Source: Enterococcus_C asini_A
Lineage (GTDB): Bacteria; Bacillota; Bacilli; Lactobacillales; Enterococcaceae
Assembly: GCF_031928785.1 (NCBI RefSeq)
Contig: NZ_JARQAL010000008.1
Length of the DNA: 64,000 nucleotides
Strand: one strand, 5' to 3'
Below, in pieces: positions 27,561-36,507 of the stretch; the first letter of the stretch is position 1; each line of letters starts with the position of its first letter. Both the position numbers and the translations under genes were made by a program. The notes beneath the pieces were generated by a model that had not been told where the DNA came from, did no database searches, and worked only from the letters and a program-made list of their open reading frames with translations.

Positions 27561-28862
27561 ATGAGAAAAAGAAGAATGAAGAAACTTGGGTTGTTTGCTC
27601 TATCAGCAATTACTTTGATGAGTGTGACACTCACAGGATGTGGTAATGGATCCAGAAATTCCAGTGATAGTAAAGAAAAGAAAATTACTGTGCTAGTAGA
27701 AAGCGGTAGCCCTGCAGAAGAAATTGCAAATAGTACAGCAAATGATTTTAAAGAAAAAACTGGGTATGAAGTAATCGTGGATTCGGTTCCTTATTCTGGG
27801 ATGTATGACAAGGTATCTACTGAAATAAAAGCAAAAGCTGCTGCTCATGATGTAGTTTGCTTAGATGTTCTCTGGTTGTCAGCCTTTGAAAATGCTTTAA
27901 CACCGCTTGATGATCAAGTAGATGAAAAGATTACTGACGATTTTCTTCCTACTTTAAAGGAAGGAGGAACTTTAAATGACAATTTATTGGGGTTACCAAT
28001 GTGGATTAATAGTAAGGTATTGATTTATCGCAAGGATTTATTTGCTGATGAGACTAACAAGGCTAATTTTAAAAAACAATATGGTTATGAATTAGATGTT
28101 CCGAAAACTTGGGAAGAGTATAAAGATTGTGCTGAATTCTTCACAAAAGATGGTATGTATGGGACCTCTGTCTTTGGACTAGCCAGTGGAGATACTGTTT
28201 GTAGCTTCTTAGATCATGCTTCTCAAGCGGGGGCAAAACCACTAGTATTGGATAAAAATAATAAGGTACTTGTAGACGAAAAACCTTATGTAGAAGCTTT
28301 GCAATATTTATGTGATCTTTATCAATCAGGATCTGTGCCAGAAGAAACATTGTCTGTTGCTTCTACCGAATCACAAGAGATGTTTAACAACGGGAAATTG
28401 GCTATGCAATTAAACTGGAGTCATCAATATGCAGCTGCTTACGCTTTAGATAATGAGAACGTCGGAGTTGCACCAATGATTGGTGGATCAGCTGGAGTTG
28501 CTGCTACTACGGGTCCTTGGTATGAATGTGTAATGAAAAACTCAGAAAATCAAAAAATGTCCATTGAATACTTGAAGTTCATGTATGACAACAATGAGAA
28601 ATACATGACAGAGGGGGCGCTGAAAATTGCGGGCCGAACTTCTGTTTATGAAAAATATGAAAATCAACCTGGTGATGAGCATTTAGGAGCGGTATTGGAT
28701 ACCTTAGAAAATGAGTATTCCCAAAATAGACCAGCAACACCTTATTGGACTGAAATCGAAGAAGAATTGGCTCAGGCTGTTCAAGCTGCTTTGTCTGGAA
28801 AAGCAACTCCTGAGGACGCACTAAAAGATGCGAAAGAGGCAATTGAAGCAATTGTTGAATAG
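27561..28862 (+). CDS. Sugar ABC transporter substrate-binding lipoprotein
   Basis: The 433-residue protein has a lipoprotein signal ending in the lipobox LTGC (about residue 30) and then a family 1 extracellular solute-binding fold (KKITVLVESGSPAEEIANST...GLPMWINSKVLIYRKDLF...NGKLAMQLNWSH). It is the capture subunit for the following two permeases. The ligand is inferred from the GH91, GH32 and fructokinase genes: difructose anhydride or fructo-oligosaccharide. The ATG at 27561 follows AAAGGGAG. Confidence 0.88.
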   Translation: MRKRRMKKLGLFALSAITLMSVTLTGCGNGSRNSSDSKEKKITVLVESGSPAEEIANSTANDFKEKTGYEVIVDSVPYSGMYDKVSTEIKAKAAAHDVVCLDVLWLSAFENALTPLDDQVDEKITDDFLPTLKEGGTLNDNLLGLPMWINSKVLIYRKDLFADETNKANFKKQYGYELDVPKTWEEYKDCAEFFTKDGMYGTSVFGLASGDTVCSFLDHASQAGAKPLVLDKNNKVLVDEKPYVEALQYLCDLYQSGSVPEETLSVASTESQEMFNNGKLAMQLNWSHQYAAAYALDNENVGVAPMIGGSAGVAATTGPWYECVMKNSENQKMSIEYLKFMYDNNEKYMTEGALKIAGRTSVYEKYENQPGDEHLGAVLDTLENEYSQNRPATPYWTEIEEELAQAVQAALSGKATPEDALKDAKEAIEAIVE

Positions 28863-28871
28863 CTCTTGTAA

Positions 28872-28918
28872 TATGCCGGTACCACTTTTTGCTTCACAGA
28901 GTGGGGCTGGCATTTTTC
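28872..28918 (+). terminator. Intra-operon attenuator hairpin
   Basis: ATGCCGGTACCACT pairs imperfectly with AGTGGGGCTGGCAT and is followed by five T. It lies between the binding protein and the permeases, where partial termination would give more binding protein than membrane subunits. Confidence 0.6.
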
Positions 28919-28957
28919 TGTAAGTCAATTCGATAATTAAATTAGGAGGAACAACTT

Positions 28958-29845
28958 ATGCAATTAATCTCCAGAAAGACAGTATTGGCATTTTTTCTAC
29001 CTGGAGCCCTTTTCATGGGAGTATTTATGATTTATCCAATTTTTAAAATGGGCTATGACAGCTTGTTTAGTTTCGATGTGACTGGTGCAAAAGCATTTGT
29101 TGGGTTAGATAACTATATTAAGGCTTTTACCACAGAGAGCTTCTTGCAACCTCTACGTAATACACTACTTTATATCGTGATTGCTGTGTCCATTGAACTA
29201 GTCTTAGGAACACTATTAGCATTAGTTTTTGAGTCAAAATTTAAAGGAAATAGTGTGATTCGCTCTTTGATTTTAACGCCGTTAATGATTGCTCCATTAG
29301 TTGCCGGTTTGATTTGGAAATTAATGTTGAGTGCACAATTTGGGATTATTAACCAACTCTTAGTAAACATAGGAATTCTTAAAAATCCCAATCAAATTCT
29401 TTGGTTAGCCGATGAAAAATGGTCCTTACTATCTTGTTGCTTTGCTGATATTTGGTTGACTACACCTTTCATGATGCTGATGATTTTAGCGGGCTTGCAA
29501 GGGCTGGATAGCAGTATTCTTGAAGCTGCTACGATTGATGGTGCAAATTGGTGGCAAAAAACTTTACAAATCAAACTTCCCAATATTAAGCCGGTTTTGT
29601 TAACAGCTCTTTCTATTCGAATTATTGATGCTGCTCGAACTTTTGATATTGTCTGGGCAATGACTCAAGGTGGACCAAATAACTCTTCAGAATTGCTAAG
29701 TGTAGTTATTTATAAGACGTTAACAAGATATAACAAAGTTGGTTTTGCTAGTGCGATGGCACTTATTTTAGTGGTAGTTCTTGTAGTATTTACTTTAGTT
29801 TGTATGCAAGGACTATGGAATCCTAGAAAGAAACAAACCGCATGA
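28958..29845 (+). CDS. Sugar ABC transporter permease (MalF/MsmF type)
   Basis: The 295-residue membrane protein has six hydrophobic segments and the binding-protein-dependent transport signature EAATIDGANWWQKTLQIKLPNIKPV near residue 190 (EAA loop). It is the first of two permease subunits; GAGGAGG at its end begins the second. An ATPase gene is absent from the operon. Confidence 0.9.
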   Translation: MQLISRKTVLAFFLPGALFMGVFMIYPIFKMGYDSLFSFDVTGAKAFVGLDNYIKAFTTESFLQPLRNTLLYIVIAVSIELVLGTLLALVFESKFKGNSVIRSLILTPLMIAPLVAGLIWKLMLSAQFGIINQLLVNIGILKNPNQILWLADEKWSLLSCCFADIWLTTPFMMLMILAGLQGLDSSILEAATIDGANWWQKTLQIKLPNIKPVLLTALSIRIIDAARTFDIVWAMTQGGPNNSSELLSVVIYKTLTRYNKVGFASAMALILVVVLVVFTLVCMQGLWNPRKKQTA

Positions 29846-29856
29846 GGAGGCAGACA

Positions 29857-30681
29857 ATGAAAAAGAAAAGTTTACATCTAAAAATTATGGTGGTCTTAGG
29901 AATAGTATGTGCAGTAATTTGGCTGTTTCCTTATATTTACTTGATTAGTTCATCTTTTAAGCCGGGCTCAGAAGTAGTATCTATACCTGCTAAATTTTTT
30001 CCTCAAGCACTTTCAATCGAGAATTTTACGGGATTATTTGATCGCATGCCAGCCGTTCAATACATTTTCAATAGTTTTTTAGTAGCAGTTTGCAGTACTC
30101 TAATTGCTGTCATTTTAGGATCATTATCCTCTTATGCAATTCAACGTTCAGGAACCAAAATTGCTGTATTATTAACGATTATCGTTCTTTGCTTAAAAAT
30201 GATTCCTACTTCAAGTATTGCCGTACCAATCTATGAATTGATTACAAAAATGGGACTGTATGATACTAAAATTGCATTAATTATTGTTTATGCTGCTATT
30301 AATATGCCTTTTGTTATGTGGATTATGTTGGGATTTTATGAAGGAATTCCTATTGACATTGATGAGGCAGCTTGTGTTGATGGAGCTTCAAGTTTAAAAA
30401 CTTTTTTGTACATTATTTTACCAATTTGTAAACCGGGTTTGGCAACATCTTTTGTCTTTACGCTTTTCCTTTCTTGGAATGAATTTTTACTAGCGTTACT
30501 TTTAACTAGTACAAATGCTAAGACATTTACTGTTGGTTTATCAGAGTTTTTATCAGCTTACAGTATGGATTTAGGACCAATGTGTGCTGGAGCTTTGATT
30601 TTTAGTTTACCAGTTATGGTGTTATCCATTTTTGCTCAAAAATTCATCGTTCAAGGGTTAACCGCAGGTGCTGTTAAATAA
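29857..30681 (+). CDS. Sugar ABC transporter permease (MalG/MsmG type)
   Basis: The 274-residue protein has about six membrane segments and the EAA loop DEAACVDGASSLKTFLYIILPICKPG. The ATG at 29857 follows GAGGAGG that overlaps the end of the first permease gene. It forms the heteromeric channel with the preceding permease and must borrow an MsmX/MsmK-type ATPase encoded elsewhere. Confidence 0.9.
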   Translation: MKKKSLHLKIMVVLGIVCAVIWLFPYIYLISSSFKPGSEVVSIPAKFFPQALSIENFTGLFDRMPAVQYIFNSFLVAVCSTLIAVILGSLSSYAIQRSGTKIAVLLTIIVLCLKMIPTSSIAVPIYELITKMGLYDTKIALIIVYAAINMPFVMWIMLGFYEGIPIDIDEAACVDGASSLKTFLYIILPICKPGLATSFVFTLFLSWNEFLLALLLTSTNAKTFTVGLSEFLSAYSMDLGPMCAGALIFSLPVMVLSIFAQKFIVQGLTAGAVK

Positions 30682-30754
30682 GATTGCAAAAGAAGGAATA
30701 ATATAAATATCCTGGCAGTGGTTCATACTAACTGTTTAGGCAGGAGGAAAAGTA

Positions 30755-32104
30755 ATGAGTAGTAAAAATTATTATGATGTAACAAAGTGGGCTATTGGTA
30801 ATCCTTACGAAGATGTTGGCGAAGTTATTAATAGCATCATTGATGATATAAAAAAAAGACAAACAGTTTCAGATAATGACGGTGAGGGAAAGCCTGGTGC
30901 AGTAATTTACTTACCACCGGGAGATTATTTTCTTCGAACTCAAGTTAAAATTGACATTAGTTTTTTGAAAATTATGGGTTCAGGTCACGGTTTTACATCT
31001 TCTAGCATTCGTTTCAATGTCCCCCAAGAACAATGGGATTCCCTCCATGAGCTTTGGCCTGGGGGAAGCCGTATTATGGTGGATTTGCCAGTAGGAAAGC
31101 TTGAATCAGAAGCTCAAGGATCTGCATTTTATGTGGCACGAGAAGGCGACCCTCGAATTAGCTCAGTAGAATTCGCTAATTTTTGTATTGATGGTCTTCA
31201 TTTTGTTGAAGATGGGACGGACGAAGCAAATCCAGAAAATACTTATGTAAATGGTAAGACAGGTATTTATGTTGCAAGCGCACAGGACTCTTTTCGAATT
31301 ACGGAGATGGGTTTGATTTATTTAGAACATGGAGTGACGATTTATCATGCTGATGCACTTACAATTCATGATAATTTTATTGCTGAATGCGGAAATTGTA
31401 TTGAGCTACGGGGCTGGGGACAGGCTTCAAAAGTAACAGAAAATTTAATAGGTGCGGGGTTTAAAGGTTATTCAATTTTCGCAGAAAATTTTGGGGGACT
31501 TATGATTACCTCAAACAATGTTTTTCCAAGAGGTAGGAGTAGTGTGCATTTAAACGGAGTTACGCGGTCATTAGTTTCCAATAATAGATTACATGCTTTT
31601 TATCCGGGAATGTTAGTTTTGGAAAAAAATTGTTCTGAAAATTTGATTTCATCCAATCACTTTTTACGGGATTATGAACCGTGGGCACCATTACAACATA
31701 GAAATAATGGTTTAAATGATTTATATGGACTTCTGTATATAGAAGGAAATAATAACTCTATTTTAAGTAATCATATTTCAGAAGTCTTACACAAAGAAGA
31801 TATCCAACCTCCGGAAGCTACGCCGGTAATTATTCGATTAGTAGCAGGTGAAGGTAACCTGGTATCTAATAATCATGTAGTTGCAACGTATGCTCAAGGA
31901 GCAATTAGTGATGCGTGCTTTGCCGCACAAGTGGAAGCTTTGTTGACTACAGATGTATCAGACCATTTAGAAGTAGTGTCAGTTTTAGTCGAGCAGGAAT
32001 CAGTTAAGAATACGATTTTGGATTCCGGCACAGTGTCTCAAGTACGTTTGAACAAAACAGTAAACGCATTTCGAGGAACGCCTGAAATTGGTATTTCATT
32101 TTAA
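30755..32104 (+). CDS. GH91 enzyme: difructose-anhydride hydrolase or inulin fructotransferase
   Basis: The 449-residue protein closely follows the GH91 pattern: GKPGAVIYLPPGDYFLRTQV, IMGSGHGFTSSSI, FCIDGLHF, NGKTGIYVAS, then IAECGNCIELRGWGQA with carboxylates E211 and E217 in the active-site strand, and NNVFPRGRSSVHLNG. This is a right-handed beta-helix. GH91 members either form difructose anhydride (DFA I or III) from inulin outside the cell or hydrolyse DFA III to inulobiose. No signal peptide is present and a dedicated importer is next door, so an intracellular DFA hydrolase is the better guess. GGCAGGAGG precedes the ATG. Confidence 0.82.
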   Translation: MSSKNYYDVTKWAIGNPYEDVGEVINSIIDDIKKRQTVSDNDGEGKPGAVIYLPPGDYFLRTQVKIDISFLKIMGSGHGFTSSSIRFNVPQEQWDSLHELWPGGSRIMVDLPVGKLESEAQGSAFYVAREGDPRISSVEFANFCIDGLHFVEDGTDEANPENTYVNGKTGIYVASAQDSFRITEMGLIYLEHGVTIYHADALTIHDNFIAECGNCIELRGWGQASKVTENLIGAGFKGYSIFAENFGGLMITSNNVFPRGRSSVHLNGVTRSLVSNNRLHAFYPGMLVLEKNCSENLISSNHFLRDYEPWAPLQHRNNGLNDLYGLLYIEGNNNSILSNHISEVLHKEDIQPPEATPVIIRLVAGEGNLVSNNHVVATYAQGAISDACFAAQVEALLTTDVSDHLEVVSVLVEQESVKNTILDSGTVSQVRLNKTVNAFRGTPEIGISF

Positions 32105-32131
32105 TACAGTAAGAAGTAAGAGGTGAAGATA

Positions 32132-33631
32132 GTGTCGACTGAATTAATGTTAGAGAGAATCCAACATGCACAAAACGTGATTGAGGATAATCGCGATGTA
32201 GTTCAAAAAGGAGCTATGCGACAGAAATATCATTTTATGCCTGAGGTTGGTTGGTTAAATGATCCTAATGGCTTGATTTATTTTCGGGGAAAGTATCATT
32301 TTTTTTATCAATATAATCCCTATGATTCATTTTGGGGAGCAATGCATTGGGGGCATGCCGTTAGTGATGATTTATTAAATTGGACGTATTTGCCTTTAGC
32401 CCTTGCCCCAAGTGAGGACTATGATGATCATCCCCAAGGTGGGTGCTTTTCCGGCAGCGCTATTGAGCATGAGGATAAATTATATTTATTTTACACTAGT
32501 GCAGCGAATGTGGGAAATGGGGTCGTGCAAAACCAAAGTATGGCTTACAGTGAAGATGGTATCCATTTTCAAAAATATGATAATAATCCAGTCATAGCAT
32601 GTCCTCCTGCTGAGTACGAACAAGCAGATTTTCGGGATCCAAAAGTTTGGAAACACGGAGACTTTTTCTATATGGTAGTCAGCGGAAAGAAAAATGGTTT
32701 TGCTAAGGCATTACTATATCGATCGGAAAATCTTAAGGATTGGGAATTCTTCAATGTTCTAGCGGAAAGTCGGGGAGAACTAGGGTATATGTGGGAATGT
32801 CCCGATTTTTTCCCAATTCAAAATAATGAAGGGAAAGAAAAATACGTATTGACTTTTTCACCTATGGGCGTAGCAGAGCGTACCAGCGTCTATCTAATTG
32901 GTGAGATGAATTATAATACTGGAAAGTTTAACTACACTACTGTAGGTACAATCGATTGGGGAATGGATTATTATGCGCCACAATCATTTTTGGACGCCAA
33001 GGGGCGGCGTATTATGGTAGCTTGGGCCAATGAATGGCAGTGGATGCCTTGGTGGCAAGATTGGGGGCCAACTTATCAGGAAGGTTGGTGTGGCTCTTTT
33101 AATTTGTTGCGAGAAGTAAGATTAGATAAAGACAATCGCTTGGCTTTTCCACCTATTAAAGATCTAGAAAATTTACGATCAGCAGAGCAACAAATCAAAG
33201 ATTTACTACTTACTGATGAAATTTTTTTGATACCAACTAATGATGGAACTATCTTTGAATTACAAATGACTATTGATTTGAAAAAGACAACGGCGAAACA
33301 ATTCAAATTAAAATTACGATGTAATGAAACTTTAGAAACTGTGGTTACTTTTGACCTTGCTGAACAAATGTTACAGGTGAATCGTGATAATTCGGACAAT
33401 TGGAGCAAAGGGATTAGTAAAAGTAGTTTATTATTACAAGATGATGAAAAACTAGATGTTCGTTTATTTGTAGATCAGTCTTCTGTAGAAATATTTACGG
33501 ATCAAGGTAAAACTAATCATAGTCTAAATGTATTTGCAGACAATACTCAAAATAAAAATTACCTCGTTGTGGAAGATGGTCAGCTGTTTGTTCATGAAAT
33601 CACGTCTTGGAAGCTGGCTACAAATGTTTAA
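32132..33631 (+). CDS. GH32 beta-fructosidase
   Basis: The 499-residue protein has the three GH32 acidic motifs: WLNDPNG with nucleophile D44, an FRDPKVW motif and WECPDF with acid/base E222; a beta-sandwich domain closes the protein (LDVRLFVDQSSVEIFTDQG). It lacks a secretion signal, so it cleaves imported fructosides such as inulobiose or sucrose to fructose. The GTG at 32132 is chosen for its spacing to AGAGGTGA; a GTG at 32123 overlaps that site. Confidence 0.9.
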   Translation: MSTELMLERIQHAQNVIEDNRDVVQKGAMRQKYHFMPEVGWLNDPNGLIYFRGKYHFFYQYNPYDSFWGAMHWGHAVSDDLLNWTYLPLALAPSEDYDDHPQGGCFSGSAIEHEDKLYLFYTSAANVGNGVVQNQSMAYSEDGIHFQKYDNNPVIACPPAEYEQADFRDPKVWKHGDFFYMVVSGKKNGFAKALLYRSENLKDWEFFNVLAESRGELGYMWECPDFFPIQNNEGKEKYVLTFSPMGVAERTSVYLIGEMNYNTGKFNYTTVGTIDWGMDYYAPQSFLDAKGRRIMVAWANEWQWMPWWQDWGPTYQEGWCGSFNLLREVRLDKDNRLAFPPIKDLENLRSAEQQIKDLLLTDEIFLIPTNDGTIFELQMTIDLKKTTAKQFKLKLRCNETLETVVTFDLAEQMLQVNRDNSDNWSKGISKSSLLLQDDEKLDVRLFVDQSSVEIFTDQGKTNHSLNVFADNTQNKNYLVVEDGQLFVHEITSWKLATNV

Positions 33632-33643
33632 GGAGAAATTATC

Positions 33644-34624
33644 ATGAAGACTACTGATGTAACGGCTTTAGGAGAAATCTTGATTGATTTTACGGAAAAC
33701 GGAATAAGCGACCAAGGAAATCCTCTGTTAGAAGTTAATCCTGGTGGAGCTCCTTGTAATGTGTTAGCTATGTTGCGGAAATTTAAGCGAAAGACAGCTT
33801 TTATCGGTAAAGTAGGGGAGGATAGTTTTGGTCGTTTTTTATCCCAGAGAGTTGCTGATTTAAGCATAGATACGTCAACTCTATATATTGATCCAAACGT
33901 GCATACTACATTGGCCTTTGTCCATACGGATAAAAATGGAGATCGAGATTTTTCGTTTTGTCGCAATCCTGGTGCGGATATGATGCTGAATGAATCAGAG
34001 GTAGACGAAGAACTTATCAAATCTTCTAAAATTTTCCATTTTGGCACTTTATCTATGACTCATGAGCCTAGTCGAAGCGCAACTTTGAAAGCTTTAATGA
34101 TTGCCAAAAATAATGATTGTATTATCTCTTTTGATCCTAATATTCGAGAACCTCTATGGAGTTCTCTAACTGAAGCAAGGAGACAGGTTGAAGTAGGTTT
34201 GACATACTGTGATATTTTAAAAATATCTGATAACGAGCTTCAATGGTTTACAGGGGAAAAGGACTTTTCAAAAGGGGTCGCTAAAATTCGTGAAAAATAT
34301 GATATTTCATTGATTTTGGTATCCATGGGTAATGAAGGAAGCCGCGCTTATTATCAAGATTTAGTTGTACAAGTGGAGGCGTTTTTGAATGATCAAACGA
34401 TTGAAACTACAGGAGCAGGGGATACTTTTTGCGGTTGCATTTTAAATTATGTCTTAGAATGGAGCTTAAGTGACTTAAGTGAGGCTCAATTAACGGAGAT
34501 GTTACGCTTCGCTAATGCGGCAGCGTCTTTGATTACTACGCGAAAAGGTGCTCTGTGTTCCATGTTTGAGATAGCAGAAATTGAATCTTTCATGAATGAG
34601 GTAAGCAATACTTCTGTAAATTAG
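33644..34624 (+). CDS. PfkB-family fructokinase
   Basis: The 326-residue kinase opens TDVTALGEILIDFTENG, has NPGGAPCNVLAMLRKF (sugar-binding motif 1) and the ATP/anion-hole motif ETTGAGDTFCGCIL near residue 250. It would phosphorylate free fructose released by the GH32 enzyme, completing the pathway to fructose-6-phosphate. AAGGAG lies before the ATG, 12 bases after the GH32 stop. It is the last gene of the operon. Confidence 0.88.
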   Translation: MKTTDVTALGEILIDFTENGISDQGNPLLEVNPGGAPCNVLAMLRKFKRKTAFIGKVGEDSFGRFLSQRVADLSIDTSTLYIDPNVHTTLAFVHTDKNGDRDFSFCRNPGADMMLNESEVDEELIKSSKIFHFGTLSMTHEPSRSATLKALMIAKNNDCIISFDPNIREPLWSSLTEARRQVEVGLTYCDILKISDNELQWFTGEKDFSKGVAKIREKYDISLILVSMGNEGSRAYYQDLVVQVEAFLNDQTIETTGAGDTFCGCILNYVLEWSLSDLSEAQLTEMLRFANAAASLITTRKGALCSMFEIAEIESFMNEVSNTSVN

Positions 34625-34698
34625 GAAATTCTAATATTATCCACCATTCATATGAATAATCACTGTTTCCTTACGATTTATCGGGAAATTTTAGCTCT

Positions 34699-34719
34699 AA
34701 ATCGGAACTTTTACGGTTT
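34699..34719. promoter_or_regulatory. Zur-like box 1 upstream of the zinc importer
   Basis: A 21-base partly palindromic site, left half AAATCGGAAC and right half TTTACGGTTT, matches about 17 of 20 defined positions of the B. subtilis Zur box. It ends 4 bases before the -35. Confidence 0.5.
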
Positions 34720-34722
34720 CGG

Positions 34723-34751
34723 TTGACGGGCTTTTTTTTATTTGGTACAGT
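34723..34751 (+). promoter_or_regulatory. Promoter of the zinc ABC operon
   Basis: TTGACG (34723-34728) and TACAGT (34746-34751) with a 17-bp spacer, flanked by two Zur-like boxes. Confidence 0.65.
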
Positions 34752-34763
34752 AAGTCCCGAACT

Positions 34764-34784
34764 AAAACGGAATATTTACGATTT
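34764..34784. promoter_or_regulatory. Zur-like box 2, downstream of the promoter
   Basis: Left half AAAACGGAAT and right half TTTACGATTT match the Zur consensus with about three mismatches. It lies just after the predicted transcription start. Confidence 0.6.
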
Positions 34785-34809
34785 GACAAATAGAGAATGG
34801 AGAAAAGTG

Positions 34810-35757
34810 ATGAAACGAATTATTTTAGGCATTGGACTGCTGGCTTTTGGTTTAACTTTGGCTGCTTGCGGTACTTCCGATCAGGATACGACAAAAAGTG
34901 AGGGTAAGATTCAAGCTGTAGCCACATTTTATCCTATGTATGAGTTTACGAAAGAAGTTTTAGGGGATGCAGGTGAAGTGAAGTTATTGATCCCTGCGGG
35001 TACGGAGCCCCACGACTATGAACCAAGTGCTAAAGATATCGCCACAATCAGTGATGCAGATGTCTTTGTATACAACAGCGAGTCTTTTGAAACTTGGGTG
35101 GAAAATATTGAGGATAATCTTTCCGATAAAAACTTGGTAATTGAAGCAGCCGATGAAATTGAATTATTGGATTTAGAGACTACTTCTGAGGACGATCATG
35201 ATGAGTTAGAAGAGGCCGAAGATCACGATCATGAAGGTAAAGATCCCCATGTTTGGACGGATCCAGTGATGGTCAAAGCCCAAGTAGCGGAGATTGCGAA
35301 AGAATTAAGTGAACGCTATCCGGATCAAAAAGCGACCTTTGAAAAAAATGCCGCAAATTATACGAAAAAACTGGATGCCTTGGATCAGTCTTATCAAGAA
35401 GCATTTGTGAATGCCAGCAACAAAACGTTCTTAGTACAACACGCGGCTTTTGGCTATTTAGCTCATCAATATGGCCTCACCCAAGAGTCTATTGCGGGGA
35501 TTTCGCCGGATCAAGAGCCCACACCGGCACGCTTAGCGGAGTTGAAGCATTATGCAGAAGACCATCAAGTGAAGGTAATCTACTTTGAAGAAAATGCCAA
35601 TTCCAAAGTGGCGGAAACCTTAGCCAAGGAAACCGGCATTGAGTTAATGGTTTTAAACCCTCTGGAAAGCTTGACCAAAGAGCAAATGAAGGAAGGTGAA
35701 ACCTACATCACAGTGATGGAAGAAAATTTAACGGCTTTAAAAGCGAGCATTAAGTAG
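34810..35757 (+). CDS. znuA: Zinc ABC transporter substrate-binding lipoprotein
   Basis: The 315-residue lipoprotein has the lipobox LAAC near residue 18 and the cluster A-I fold: VATFYPMYEFTKEVLGD, AGTEPHDYEPSAKDI (His ligand), a short acidic/His-rich loop (DDHDELEEAEDHDHEGKDPH) and later VQHAAFGYLAHQYG and EENANSKVAETLA. It binds Zn2+ (possibly Mn2+) outside the cell. The ATG at 34810 follows TGGAGA. It lacks the extra C-terminal ZinT domain of streptococcal AdcA. Confidence 0.9.
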   Translation: MKRIILGIGLLAFGLTLAACGTSDQDTTKSEGKIQAVATFYPMYEFTKEVLGDAGEVKLLIPAGTEPHDYEPSAKDIATISDADVFVYNSESFETWVENIEDNLSDKNLVIEAADEIELLDLETTSEDDHDELEEAEDHDHEGKDPHVWTDPVMVKAQVAEIAKELSERYPDQKATFEKNAANYTKKLDALDQSYQEAFVNASNKTFLVQHAAFGYLAHQYGLTQESIAGISPDQEPTPARLAELKHYAEDHQVKVIYFEENANSKVAETLAKETGIELMVLNPLESLTKEQMKEGETYITVMEENLTALKASIK

Positions 35758-35826
35758 TAAAAAGGAGCAAATGACTGCCTCCATGCTATAATTAAGGAAA
35801 CTATCTATTCACAAAGGAGGCGCAAC

Positions 35827-36507
35827 GTGCGCTATATCGAGGTTGCGGATTTGAGCTTTTATTACGATGAAGAGCCAGTCCTAGAAAATATTTCTTACTA
35901 TGTAGATGCTGGGGAGTTTGTGATTTTGACTGGTGAAAATGGTGCCGCCAAATCCACTTTGATCAAGGCCACACTAGGCTTATTAAACCCAGCTAGTGGT
36001 CAAGTGACCCTTGCCAAGACCAATACAGAAGGTAAAAAAATCAGTATTGGCTATATCCCCCAACAAGTGGCTTCATTTAATGCGGGCTTTCCCAGTACCG
36101 TCTTAGAACTTGTCCAATCCGGGCGTTTTCCTAAAGGGCGTTGGTTTAAACGGCTGTCTAAAAGAGATCATGAACACGTGCGACGAGCCCTAGAAGCAGT
36201 AGGGATGTGGGAAATGCGGCATAAGCGAATCGGGGAGTTATCTGGAGGGCAAAAGCAACGGATTAGTTTGGCCCGCATCTTTGCCACAGATCCAGATTTG
36301 TTTATTTTAGATGAACCCACCACCGGGATGGATGAAGAAAGTCGCAATAAGTTTTATAAATTATTACGCCACAGTGCCCATGAACACGGGAAGGCGATTT
36401 TGATGATCACCCATGATCACCAAGATATTAAAGAATATGCGGATCGGCAAATTCGCTTGGTGCGAAAGGAGGATTCTCCATGGCGTTGTTTTCATATGAA
36501 TTCATGA
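35827..36507 (+). CDS. adcC: Zinc ABC transporter ATPase
   Basis: The 226-residue ATPase starts at GTG after AAAGGAGG. The P-loop reads GENGAAKST with Ala where most ABC proteins have Gly, a substitution also known in streptococcal AdcC. The signature LSGGQKQR, Walker B LFILDEPT and switch His (MITHDH) are normal. The C-terminus SPWRCFHMNS also resembles AdcC. It overlaps the permease gene by 28 bases. Confidence 0.93.
   Translation: MRYIEVADLSFYYDEEPVLENISYYVDAGEFVILTGENGAAKSTLIKATLGLLNPASGQVTLAKTNTEGKKISIGYIPQQVASFNAGFPSTVLELVQSGRFPKGRWFKRLSKRDHEHVRRALEAVGMWEMRHKRIGELSGGQKQRISLARIFATDPDLFILDEPTTGMDEESRNKFYKLLRHSAHEHGKAILMITHDHQDIKEYADRQIRLVRKEDSPWRCFHMNS

Noticed and set aside
35827..35960. 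Inactivating mutation in the AdcC P-loop
   Set aside because: The Gly-to-Ala change also occurs in streptococcal AdcC and all other ABC motifs are intact.
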